Positions 53,311-62,985 of a DNA stretch of 64,000 nt are shown here, in pieces. A program made the position numbers and the translations under genes. The notes beneath the pieces are model-generated. The model searched no databases. It had not been told where the DNA came from and worked only from the letters and a program-made list of their open reading frames with translations. The stretch is from Methylobacterium sp. 77 (GTDB lineage Bacteria > Pseudomonadota > Alphaproteobacteria > Rhizobiales > Beijerinckiaceae): the NCBI RefSeq assembly GCF_000372825.1, contig NZ_KB910516.1, forward strand, positions 3,763,825-3,827,824, given 5' to 3'. The number at the start of each line of letters is the position of its first letter. Positions within the stretch are counted from its first letter, which is position 1.

Positions 53311-54534
53311 GTGACCGGGTTTTCGTATCGGACGATCGCGTCCTTCGCCGTCCTGGCTCTTGTCGGAGCATTCCTTCCCGGCCCGGTCGCTTTCGCGGCC
53401 GGGCCGCTTCGCGTCGGTGAGGCGGTTCTCGAACCCGTCGATCTCGCCACCCTGCCGGGTTTTCCCGGCTCCGATCCGGCCGCTTCCCTCGAGACGTTCC
53501 GGCGCACCTGCTCGGCACCCCCGGTCGTGATCGCTCCGAGCGTTACCGGCTTGGCGGAGGACCTCGCCGCGGCCTGCGCCCGCGCGGCCACGGTCGGGCC
53601 CGAGGAGGCCGTGGCCTTCCTCACGGGGAGTTTCGAAGCCTATCGCATCGTCAGGCCGGGCGAGGTGGGGGGCCCGCCGCGGAGGACGGGCTTCCTCACC
53701 GGCTATTTCGAGCCGGAGCTGACCGGCGCGCTTTCCGCCGAACCTGGTTTCACCACCCCTGCCCTCGCCCGGCCCGACGACCTCGTCAGCCTCGCCCCCG
53801 GCGAGACGTTGCCGGGGTTGGACCCGGCGTTACGGGCCGCACGGGCGACGGGGACCGGATTCGAGCCCTATCCCGATCGTGCCGCCATCGAGGATGGCGG
53901 GATCGGCGACCGTACCCGTCCGTTGCTGTACCTGCGCGACCCGGTCGATCTGTTCGTGCTCCAGGTCCAGGGCTCGGGACGGGTGCGCCTGCCGGACGGG
54001 CGAGCGGTGCGCGTACTCTATGACGGGCGCAACGGGCAGCCCTATACCTCGGTGGCCAAGCTCATCGTTCAGGCCGGGCACCTGCCCCTCGAAGGGCTGA
54101 CGCTCGCGCGCTGGACCGGCTGGCTTCGCGCCCATCCGAAACTCGCCAAGCCGCTGATGCGGGCCAATGCCTCCTACATCTTCTTCCGCCTCGCCGAGGT
54201 GGAGGATCCGAGCCTCGGGCCTCCGGGCGCGGCCGGCGTTCCGCTGACGCCCGGCCGCAGCATCGCCGTCGATTCCACCCTGTGGCGCTACGGAACGCCG
54301 TTCTGGCTCGAAGGACGGATCGCCGGAGACGGCGCACCGGGGCGTCTCGTAATCGCCGCCGATACCGGCTCGGCCATCGTCGGCCCGGCACGGGGAGACC
54401 TCTATCTCGGTACCGGCGAAGCGGCGGGGATCGCCGCCGGCGATCTGCGCGAGGCGGTCGGTTTCATCGTCCTGCTGCCGAAGCCGCGTGCGGGGCCCTC
54501 CTCCGGCCCGGCCGCCCCGGCTGGCATTCCATGA
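53311..54534 (+). CDS. mltA: membrane-bound lytic murein transglycosylase A
   Basis: MltA cleaves peptidoglycan glycan strands to form 1,6-anhydromuropeptides. The 407-residue protein begins at a GTG with a signal-like hydrophobic stretch (SYRTIASFAVLALVGAFLPG). The MltA domain has GFLTGYFEPELTG, GFEPYPDRAAIE, YLRDPVDLFVLQVQGSGRV and a late 3D-type domain, IAADTGSAIVGPARGDLYLG, with catalytic aspartates. No lipobox Cys is visible, so it may be soluble periplasmic. Its stop overlaps the smr start (ATGA). Confidence 0.92.
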   Translation: MTGFSYRTIASFAVLALVGAFLPGPVAFAAGPLRVGEAVLEPVDLATLPGFPGSDPAASLETFRRTCSAPPVVIAPSVTGLAEDLAAACARAATVGPEEAVAFLTGSFEAYRIVRPGEVGGPPRRTGFLTGYFEPELTGALSAEPGFTTPALARPDDLVSLAPGETLPGLDPALRAARATGTGFEPYPDRAAIEDGGIGDRTRPLLYLRDPVDLFVLQVQGSGRVRLPDGRAVRVLYDGRNGQPYTSVAKLIVQAGHLPLEGLTLARWTGWLRAHPKLAKPLMRANASYIFFRLAEVEDPSLGPPGAAGVPLTPGRSIAVDSTLWRYGTPFWLEGRIAGDGAPGRLVIAADTGSAIVGPARGDLYLGTGEAAGIAAGDLREAVGFIVLLPKPRAGPSSGPAAPAGIP

Positions 54535-55232
54535 GGCTGCCACGCAGACCCCGCGGCCTCTCGGGCGAGGATGCCTACCTCTGGGGCGAGATCGCGCGGC
54601 TGATCACCCCGTTGCGCGGGCGCGCCGTGCAGAAGGCCAAGGCCTTGCCGAGCGGCGCTCCAGTCCCGCCACGGAAGACGTCGGAGACGCAGGCCCCCGA
54701 CGCCAAGGCGGTCACGGGCAAGGCCGTCGCGGGCAAGGCCGTGGCAACCAAGCCGGTCGCGGCCAAGACCTCGTTGCCGATGCCCGTCCCCGCCCATGCG
54801 CCGCTCAAGGCACCTCCAAAACGCGTCGTGAAGCCGACACCTCCGCCGTCGACCGTTGCGGCGGCCATGGTCGTCACGGCTCCGGCCCTACCCGGTCTCG
54901 AACGCAAGGCGCGCCTCGCCCTGCGACGGGGGTCTCTCAAGGTGGAGGCGCGGATCGATCTCCACGGGATGTATCAGGCCGAAGCCCACGGGGCCCTCGT
55001 GGGCTTTCTGATGCGCTGCCGCTCGGCGGGCCACGCCCATGTCCTCGTCGTCACCGGCAAGGGCGGCGGGGCGGGCTATGACGACGCGTTCTCGGAGCGT
55101 GGCGTCCTGCGCCGCAGCGTTCCCCATTGGTTGCGCTCGCCGGAACTGCGCAGCATCGTCATCGGGTTCGAGGAGGCCGCGCGCCATCACGGCGGCGCCG
55201 GTGCCCTCTACGTGCGGCTCAGGCGGCGCTGA
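54531..55232 (+). CDS. Smr/MutS2 domain protein
   Basis: The 233-residue protein has a conserved N-terminal EDAYLWGEIARLITPLRG motif. A Lys/Ala/Pro-rich linker of about 70 residues with short GKAV repeats follows, then a C-terminal Smr domain: ARIDLHGMYQAEAHGALVGF, VLVVTGKGGGAGYD and SIVIGFEEAARHHGGAGALY. Smr domains are nicking endonucleases or nucleic-acid-binding modules. The exact function in bacteria is open. It is translationally coupled to mltA. rho starts 373 bp further on. Confidence 0.88.
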   Translation: MRLPRRPRGLSGEDAYLWGEIARLITPLRGRAVQKAKALPSGAPVPPRKTSETQAPDAKAVTGKAVAGKAVATKPVAAKTSLPMPVPAHAPLKAPPKRVVKPTPPPSTVAAAMVVTAPALPGLERKARLALRRGSLKVEARIDLHGMYQAEAHGALVGFLMRCRSAGHAHVLVVTGKGGGAGYDDAFSERGVLRRSVPHWLRSPELRSIVIGFEEAARHHGGAGALYVRLRRR

Positions 55233-55605
55233 CGCAACCCACCGAAACGCGTCTCCGGCGAGACGAACACCGATCGGTCGTCCCGCCTGATTTGACGACA
55301 TCCGCGTTTCTCAATCATCATCCTCGCCTCGCCTGCACCGACCCTGTGCGAGGTCGCGCCGAAGGCAGCCCGGTTTCGTTTTCGACGAATCGCGACGGGG
55401 TGGACTTGAGCCGGATGCGGAAACGCGATATGGGGAAGTCCCTCCTTTTACGCCGTGTTGCATCCGAGAGCCATTGGCTCCCCATAGACGATGCGCGGAA
55501 CCGGCCTTCACCGCCGTTCCGACCACAGGTGCCGACAAGGCATCCGGCGCTCCTCCGACTGTCCTCCCCGATCAACCCTCGTCCATCGTCGGTTCCAATT
55601 CTCCC
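55233..55605. other. long leader region before rho
   Basis: This 373-bp gene-free region precedes rho. A promoter-like TTGAGC/TATGGG pair lies at 55406-55434, which would give a leader of roughly 165 nt. Long rho leaders are often targets of Rho autoregulation, and this one is pyrimidine-rich near its 3' end. No other gene or structured RNA is recognised. Confidence 0.45.
55406..55434 (+). promoter_or_regulatory. rho: putative rho promoter
   Basis: TTGAGC (55406-55411) and TATGGG (55429-55434) are 17 bp apart in the rho leader region. Spacing and -35 are good; the -10 is weak. Confidence 0.4.
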
Positions 55606-56949
<1,344 letters not shown>

Positions 56950-57192
56950 GGGGCGCTGGTCTCTCTCTCGTTCACTGCGAACCTCTCCCGAGGCTCACTC
57001 GAAGACGAGTCTCGGCGGGCACGGTATCCGGAAGGCTTCCTCACCCTCCGGTTCTCTTCCCCATGTCGGGATAAGAGCGAGGGGCATCGTGGAAGTCGCT
57101 GCGATATAACGATGTTTTCTTTCAGAAAATATCTCGTTCGCCGGCTTTCGATAGCCCTGCTCGCAGGTCGATTTTCCGGCATGGTTTGAGCG

Positions 57193-58500
57193 ATGAGCGA
57201 CGGCAGCACCATCTTCGCCCCCGCCAGCGGCTTCGGCCGTGCTGCCGTCGCCGTCATCCGCATCAGCGGCCCGGAATCCGGACCTCTCATCGTGAGGCTG
57301 GCCAAGCGCCTGCCGCCACCTCGCCGCCTGTCCCTGCGAACGCTTCGTGAGCACGGGACCGGCACCGTGCTCGATTCCGCCCTCGTCGCCTGGATGCCGG
57401 GACCGGATACGTTCACGGGCGAGGACATGGCCGAACTTCACCTCCACGGTGGCCTCGCCGTGCGCTCAGCCGTGATGGCGGCCTTGGCCACGCATCCCGG
57501 CTGCCGCCTCGCGGAACCCGGTGCCTTCAGCCGCCGGGCCGTCGAGAACGGGCGAATGGACCTCACCGCCGCCGAGGGAGCCGCCGACCTCATCGAGGCG
57601 GAAACCGACGCCCAGCGACGCCAGGCTCTGCGCCAACTCGACGGCGTCCTCGGCCGCAAGGTGGCCGAGTGGCGCGAGCGCCTGATCGACCTCCTGGCCG
57701 GTGCGGAGGCGGCCCTCGACTTCTCCGATGAGGGCGATGTCGACGACACCGCTCTCGACGCGCTCCTTCACGCCAAGGCTCGCATTATCCGCGATGAGAT
57801 CGCTACGATCCTCGCGGATGGCCGCCGCGGCGAGCGCCTCCGCGAGGGCTTCGTTGTGGTGCTGTCCGGCCCGCCCAATGCCGGTAAATCGACCTTGCTC
57901 AACGCCTTGAGCGAACGGGATGCGGCCATCGTGTCCGCCATACCCGGCACCACCCGCGACCTCATCGAGATTCGCTGCGATCTCGGCGGATTGCCGGTCA
58001 TTATCGTCGATACGGCGGGCTTGCGCGAGACGGTCGATCCCGTGGAAGCCGAAGGCATCCGCCGCACCCGCAAACGGATGGATCAGGCCGATCTCGTCCT
58101 CGCCCTTCATGCGGGAGACGAGCCCGCGAATGACGCAAAGCCCCTCTCCGATCGATCCGTTACGGTGCGGACGAAGGCCGATCTCGGAGGCATCGCGAAT
58201 GGCGAGATCGCCATCTCGGCGGTGACCGGGCAGGGGCTCGACCAGCTTCTCATGCTCATCGAGGCCCGAGCCGAATCCGCATTGGGCGGAGGCGATGCGC
58301 TCATTACGCGCGAACGCCACCGCGACGGGCTCACCCGGTGCCGCGATCATCTCGACAGACTGTTAGCGGGACCTGCCCTCCCCGAGCTCCTCGCCGAGGA
58401 TCTGCGCCTAGCCGTGAGGGCCTTGGGCGAAGTCGCCGGCCGGGTCGGCGTCGAGGACATGCTCGATCGCCTGTTCTCGGGGTTCTGTATCGGCAAGTAG
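57193..58500 (+). CDS. mnmE: tRNA modification GTPase MnmE
   Basis: MnmE, with MnmG, modifies the wobble uridine (cmnm5U34) of certain tRNAs. The 435-residue protein starts MSDGSTIFAPASGFGRAAVA. It has the tetrahydrofolate-binding domain with HGGLAVRSAVMAAL, a G domain with GPPNAGKSTLLN near residue 226, DTAGLRETVDPVE (G3) and TKADL-type G4, and the C-terminal FCIGK with the catalytic Cys. It converges on parB (86 bp), whereas in many relatives mnmG follows in the same direction. Confidence 0.97.
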   Translation: MSDGSTIFAPASGFGRAAVAVIRISGPESGPLIVRLAKRLPPPRRLSLRTLREHGTGTVLDSALVAWMPGPDTFTGEDMAELHLHGGLAVRSAVMAALATHPGCRLAEPGAFSRRAVENGRMDLTAAEGAADLIEAETDAQRRQALRQLDGVLGRKVAEWRERLIDLLAGAEAALDFSDEGDVDDTALDALLHAKARIIRDEIATILADGRRGERLREGFVVVLSGPPNAGKSTLLNALSERDAAIVSAIPGTTRDLIEIRCDLGGLPVIIVDTAGLRETVDPVEAEGIRRTRKRMDQADLVLALHAGDEPANDAKPLSDRSVTVRTKADLGGIANGEIAISAVTGQGLDQLLMLIEARAESALGGGDALITRERHRDGLTRCRDHLDRLLAGPALPELLAEDLRLAVRALGEVAGRVGVEDMLDRLFSGFCIGK

Positions 58501-58586
58501 ATGCACCTACAGCCGACCTCGATGACCCTGCCTCGCCGAGGCCTGCCCGCGCGGTGCAGCCACCGAGGTCCGGAATGAGGGTCTCG

Positions 58587-59480
58587 TCACGCCCCGTCTG
58601 AGACTTTGAACCGCCGGCACAGGGCGTCGAGTTCCTCGGCCGTCTCGTAGCGAATGCGGATTTCGCCGCTGCCCTGGTTCTTCGACTTGAGCGAGACGGA
58701 GACACCGAGCGCCCGCGCCATCGCCTGTTCGAGGCTGTGCACCTGCCCGTCACGCTCGGGCTTGCGCGGACGGCCGGGACGCGGCGAATCCCCGTCCGGC
58801 ACCTCGGCCGAGGCGAGAGCCTCGACTTCGCGCACGGACAAGCCTTCGGCCACGATACGCCGCGCAACGGCTTCAGGATCCCTCACCGCCAGCAAGGCGC
58901 GGGCATGACCCGCCGTGATCTCGCCGGCGACGACACGGTCCTGGATCGAACTGGACAATTGCAGCAGGCGCAGAGTGTTGGCGAGGTGAGAGCGGCTCTT
59001 GCCGATGATCTCTGCGAGTTCGGTCTGGCTGTAGCGGAACTCGCTCATCAGCCGCTCGTAACCGGCGGCTTCCTCGATGGCGTTGAGGTCGCTGCGCTGG
59101 ACGTTTTCCAGGATGGCGTATTCGAGCGACGTCCGGTCGTCGATCTCCACGACGACGATCGGCGCTTCGTGAAGGCCGGCACGCTGTGCAGCCCGCCAAC
59201 GACGCTCACCGGCGACGATCTCGTACGTATCCGGAACGCCGGCGAGGGCGCGCACGACGATGGGCTGGATGATGCCGCGCAGCTTGATCGATGCCGCCAA
59301 CTCGTCGAGTTCGGCCTCATGGAAGCGACGGCGAGGATTGCGCGGATTGGGACGCAGGAATTCGACGGCGACCTTGCGCTGTGCCTGCGGCTTGCCCGCA
59401 TCGCCGTTATCGTCACCCACATCCCCGATCAGGGCCGCGAGCCCGCGCCCGAGCCGGGGCCGCGCCACTTCATCCGCCAT
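58587..59480 (-). CDS. parB: chromosome partitioning protein ParB
   Basis: ParB is a CTP-dependent DNA clamp that loads at parS and spreads to organise the origin. The 297-residue protein has an N-terminal ParA-stimulating region (RPRLGRGLAALIGD), the ParB/Srx domain with the CTP-binding GERRWRAAQR at 91-100 and ENVQRSDLNAIEEA. A parS-reading helix-turn-helix (YSQTELAEIIGKSRSHLANT) and a C-terminal dimer domain follow. It follows parA by 53 bp. Two good parS-like sites occur in this window, at 60952 and 17814. Confidence 0.97.
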   Translation of the reverse strand: MADEVARPRLGRGLAALIGDVGDDNGDAGKPQAQRKVAVEFLRPNPRNPRRRFHEAELDELAASIKLRGIIQPIVVRALAGVPDTYEIVAGERRWRAAQRAGLHEAPIVVVEIDDRTSLEYAILENVQRSDLNAIEEAAGYERLMSEFRYSQTELAEIIGKSRSHLANTLRLLQLSSSIQDRVVAGEITAGHARALLAVRDPEAVARRIVAEGLSVREVEALASAEVPDGDSPRPGRPRKPERDGQVHSLEQAMARALGVSVSLKSKNQGSGEIRIRYETAEELDALCRRFKVSDGA

Positions 59481-59533
59481 CGCCACCTGCTTCAACTCCG
59501 GTACGCTACACAAACACGAGAAAAACGAGGATT

Positions 59534-60376
59534 CTACGCCGCCACCGGAAGCCGGCCCTCGCGCTGGATCACTTCCGAGGCCAAGCGCAGATAGGCCTGC
59601 GAGCCGGCGCATTTCAGATCGTAGAGCAGCACCGGCTTGCCATGCGACGGGGCCTCCGAAACGCGAACGTTGCGCGGGATCGTGGTCTCGTAGACCTTGT
59701 CCCCCAGAAAGCCGCGAACATCGGCCGCGACCTGGTTCGAGAGGTTGTTGCGCGGGTCCACCATCGTCAACACCACGCCCTGGATCGTCAGACGTGGGTT
59801 CAGAGCGGCGCGCACCTGCTCGACCGTCCGCAGCAACTGGCTCAATCCTTCGAGGGCGAAGAACTCGCATTGCATCGGAACGAGAACGGCATCCGCGGCC
59901 GCCAGCGCGTTGATCGTGAGCAGGTTCAGCGAGGGCGGGCAATCGATCAGTACGTAGGTCACGCCCTCCGTCGCGCCGGTCTTGCCGATATCGGCCATGG
60001 CGTTGCGCAGGCGATGGGCTCGGTCGGAGGAGCTCGCCATCTCCAATTCGAGGCCGAGAAGGTCCATCGTGGAGGGGGCGACCAGTAGACGGGGCACGGC
60101 GGTCGGTACCACCGCCTGGGCGAGCGAGGCGTCGCCGGCGAGCACATGGTAGGTCGAAACCCTGCGCGAGCGCCGATCGATTCCGAGCCCGGTCGACGCG
60201 TTACCCTGCGGATCGAGGTCGATCACCAGCACGCGCTCTCCGATGGCGGCGAGGGCAGTGCCGAGATTGATGGCCGTCGTCGTCTTGCCGACGCCACCCT
60301 TCTGGTTGGCCAGCGCGAGCACGCGCAAAGGCCGATCGGGCGTCGCCCTGGAGGCGGAGGAGGGTTCGATGGTCAT
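59534..60376 (-). CDS. parA: chromosome partitioning ATPase ParA
   Basis: ParA is the nucleoid-bound ATPase that moves ParB-origin complexes. The 280-residue protein has the deviant Walker A NQKGGVGKTTTAINLG (Lys26 and Lys31), VLVIDLDPQGNASTGLGI, VLIDCPPSLNLLTINALAAA and VLTMVDPRNNLSNQVAADV. This is a chromosomal (short, no HTH) ParA. Its ATG overlaps the rsmG stop by 4 bp, so rsmG, parA and probably parB share a transcript. Confidence 0.97.
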   Translation of the reverse strand: MTIEPSSASRATPDRPLRVLALANQKGGVGKTTTAINLGTALAAIGERVLVIDLDPQGNASTGLGIDRRSRRVSTYHVLAGDASLAQAVVPTAVPRLLVAPSTMDLLGLELEMASSSDRAHRLRNAMADIGKTGATEGVTYVLIDCPPSLNLLTINALAAADAVLVPMQCEFFALEGLSQLLRTVEQVRAALNPRLTIQGVVLTMVDPRNNLSNQVAADVRGFLGDKVYETTIPRNVRVSEAPSHGKPVLLYDLKCAGSQAYLRLASEVIQREGRLPVAA

Positions 60377-61014
60377 GAATCCACGCGGGAGAGTGTCGTG
60401 ACGCGGACGACCCGCGCTTCCGACTCAGTACGGCTCGGCACCAGATCGTAAACGAATCTCCACCGTTGCGCTGCCTCGGTCAATTCCGTCTGTGCATCAC
60501 GCCCCTTCGGAAACAGGCCGATGGTGCCGGTTGTCAACAGCGGTTCGGTCCAAGCGAGCAACTGGTCCAAAGGGGCGAGGGCGCGGGCGCAGACCACGGC
60601 AACGCCGGACAGACTGCCGATCGCGTCCTCGATCCGTACGTTGCGCACGTGTGCCGGTGCTTTGGTCAGGCGCGCGACTTCGGTGAGGAAGGCGCATTTG
60701 CGGGCGTTGCTCTCGATCAGGTCGACACGAAATCCAGGCCTGTCCCGACCGGCAATGGCAAGGATCAGCCCCGGGATGCCGGCTCCGGAGCCGAGATCGA
60801 GCCAGGTGGTGGCGTCGGGTGCGAGGTCCAAAAGTTGAAGGGCATCGGCAATGTGACGCGTCCAGACCTCGGTGAGGGTAGCCGGACCCACGAGGTTCTT
60901 GACGCTCTGCCAACGCCGCAATTGCTCGACATAGAGATCCAATGCGGCGGCTGTTTCACGTGAAACATTCGCCTGGGCGAGAACGCGCGCCCGGTCGTCC
61001 GGCTTACCGGCCAT
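60373..61014 (-). CDS. rsmG: 16S rRNA (guanine527-N7)-methyltransferase
   Basis: RsmG methylates G527 of 16S rRNA. The 213-residue protein has an N-terminal helix with [18 protein letters not shown] and the SAM loop [36 protein letters not shown] and [16 protein letters not shown] follow. It overlaps mnmG by 11 bp and parA by 4 bp. The codons for Asn-Val-Ser-Arg-Glu-Thr near residue 20 form the perfect parS palindrome, as also reported within or near gidB in other bacteria. Confidence 0.95.
   Translation of the reverse strand: MAGKPDDRARVLAQANVSRETAAALDLYVEQLRRWQSVKNLVGPATLTEVWTRHIADALQLLDLAPDATTWLDLGSGAGIPGLILAIAGRDRPGFRVDLIESNARKCAFLTEVARLTKAPAHVRNVRIEDAIGSLSGVAVVCARALAPLDQLLAWTEPLLTTGTIGLFPKGRDAQTELTEAAQRWRFVYDLVPSRTESEARVVRVTTLSRVDS
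60952..60967. promoter_or_regulatory. parS: perfect parS centromere site
   Basis: TGTTTCACGTGAAACA is a perfect 16-bp palindrome identical to the near-universal bacterial parS consensus. It lies in the 5' part of rsmG, about 1.5 kb from the parB gene and about 58 kb from the putative origin. Confidence 0.93.
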
Positions 61015-62893
61015 GGCTGGCAGCCGAGGCGGAGCGGTCGGCCCGGCGGGCATGCGCCGCCAGCAATGTCAGAGCAGCCGGTGTAACGCCTTCGATCCGG
61101 GCGGCTTGACCGAGCGTGCCGGGTCGAATGGCCTCCAGCTTGGCCTGCATCTCGTTCGAGAGGCCCGGAATGGCGGCGTAATCGAGCTTGATCGGAAGGG
61201 TCACGGCTTCATCGCGCCGGAAGGCGGCGATGTCGGCGCTCTGTCGGTCGAGATAGACCGCATAGGTCGCGTCCGTTCGAAGCCGGTCGGCGACGCGCGG
61301 AGACACCTCCTTCAGCTCGGGCCAGACATCGGCCAAGCGGTCCCAGCCGATTTCAGGGTAGGACAGCAGCTGGAACGCGCTGCGACGGATGCCGTCCTGA
61401 TTGAGCGCGATGCCATGCCGGGCCGCTGCCGCCGGCGTCAGGCAGAGGCCGTCCAATCGTGCGCGCGCTGCCTCGAGTTCGGTCTGTGAGCGGGCGAAAT
61501 GCTCGGCTCTCACCGATCCGACGCAGCCGAGCGCGGCACCACGCGGGGTCAGCCGCTCGTCGGCATTGTCCACGCGAAGCGAGAGCCGGTACTCCGAGCG
61601 CGAGGTGAACATGCGATAGGGCTCGCTCACCCCATGAGTCACGAGGTCGTCGATCATCACGCCGAGATAAGACTCAGCCCGGTCGAAGCCGGATAAAGCG
61701 GATCCGCCGGCGAGACGCGCCGCGTTGATGCCGGCCACGAGACCCTGGCCGGCCGCCTCTTCATAGCCGGTGGTGCCGTTGATCTGTCCGGCGAGGAACA
61801 GGCCGGGCAGGCGCTTGGCCTGGAGCGTGGTGTCGAGTTCACGCGGGTCGACGTAATCGTATTCGATCGCGTAGCCGGGCCGTACGATGGCCGCGTGTTC
61901 GAGGCCGGGGATCAAGGCGATCAGGTCGCGCTGCACGCTCTCGGGGAGGGCGGTGGAAATGCCGTTGGGATAGACGGTCGGGTCGTCGAGACCCTCAGGC
62001 TCGAGGAAGATCTGATGTCCTTCCCGGTCGCCGAAGCGCACAACCTTGTCCTCGATCGACGGGCAATAGCGCGGGCCGCGGCTGCTGATCCCACCGGAAT
62101 ACATCGGCGAGCGATGGAGATTGGCGCGGATGAGATCGTGTACCGCCTGCGTGGTACGAGTGATGCCACACTGGACCTGTGGGGTGGTGATCCGCTCGGT
62201 CAGGGTCGAGAACGGCACCGGATCGTCATCCGCCGATTGCATGTCGAGGCCGGACCAATCGATGGTACGGCCGTCGAGGCGGGCAGGGGTACCGGTCTTG
62301 AGGCGTCCCAGGGCGAAGCCCAGACGGTCGAGGGTCTGGGCAAGGCCGACCGATGGGCCCTCGCCGACGCGCCCGGCCGGAATCTGGACCTCGCCCATAT
62401 GGATGAGGCCGCGCAGGAAGGTGCCGGTGGTGAGCACGACCGCTGCGCAGGGTATCGCCCGGCCATCCGCCAGGACCACGCCGGCGATGCGTGCCTTGTC
62501 GATCTCGATATCGGCGACTTCGCCCTCGACGACCGTCAGGTTGGCCGTCTCGGCCACGGCTTCCTGCATCGCCCGCGCATAGAGCTTGCGGTCGGCCTGG
62601 GTGCGAGGGCCGCGCACGGCCGGTCCCTTGCGCCGATTGAGCAACCGGAACTGGATTCCGGCCGCATCGGCGACACGGCCCATCAGGCCATCGAGCGCAT
62701 CGACCTCGCGGACGAGGTGGCCCTTGCCAAGCCCGCCAATGGCCGGGTTGCATGACATCGCGCCGATCGTGGCGGCGGAATGGGTGACAAGAGCGGTGCG
62801 GGCACCGATGCGGGCGGCCGCGCTGGCGGCTTCCACTCCGGCATGGCCGCCGCCGACCACGACCACGTCGAAGGAGAGACTCGTCTGGGACAT
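61004..62893 (-). CDS. mnmG: tRNA uridine 5-carboxymethylaminomethyl modification enzyme MnmG
   Basis: MnmG is the FAD- and NADH-using partner of MnmE in wobble-uridine modification. The 629-residue protein has the FAD motif [20 protein letters not shown] near the start, [39 protein letters not shown] and [37 protein letters not shown] and a C-terminal helical domain follow. It is 92 bp downstream of holA and overlaps rsmG. It lies on the strand opposite mnmE. Confidence 0.97.
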   Translation of the reverse strand: MSQTSLSFDVVVVGGGHAGVEAASAAARIGARTALVTHSAATIGAMSCNPAIGGLGKGHLVREVDALDGLMGRVADAAGIQFRLLNRRKGPAVRGPRTQADRKLYARAMQEAVAETANLTVVEGEVADIEIDKARIAGVVLADGRAIPCAAVVLTTGTFLRGLIHMGEVQIPAGRVGEGPSVGLAQTLDRLGFALGRLKTGTPARLDGRTIDWSGLDMQSADDDPVPFSTLTERITTPQVQCGITRTTQAVHDLIRANLHRSPMYSGGISSRGPRYCPSIEDKVVRFGDREGHQIFLEPEGLDDPTVYPNGISTALPESVQRDLIALIPGLEHAAIVRPGYAIEYDYVDPRELDTTLQAKRLPGLFLAGQINGTTGYEEAAGQGLVAGINAARLAGGSALSGFDRAESYLGVMIDDLVTHGVSEPYRMFTSRSEYRLSLRVDNADERLTPRGAALGCVGSVRAEHFARSQTELEAARARLDGLCLTPAAAARHGIALNQDGIRRSAFQLLSYPEIGWDRLADVWPELKEVSPRVADRLRTDATYAVYLDRQSADIAAFRRDEAVTLPIKLDYAAIPGLSNEMQAKLEAIRPGTLGQAARIEGVTPAALTLLAAHARRADRSASAASHGR

Positions 62894-62985
62894 GGGGTGA
62901 TTAGGCGCGGCGGGAGCGAGTCGTCAACGCCGGGCGTGACGGGACAGGCCTTCCCTCGATCGACGATGTACGACCGAAGGCATCG

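Noticed and set aside
4564..55605. The 51-kb stretch between hemJ and rho as a genomic island or prophage
   Set aside because: It consists of ordinary biosynthesis, stress and envelope genes with normal composition. There is no integrase, tRNA junction or mobile gene. Rearrangement is the better explanation.
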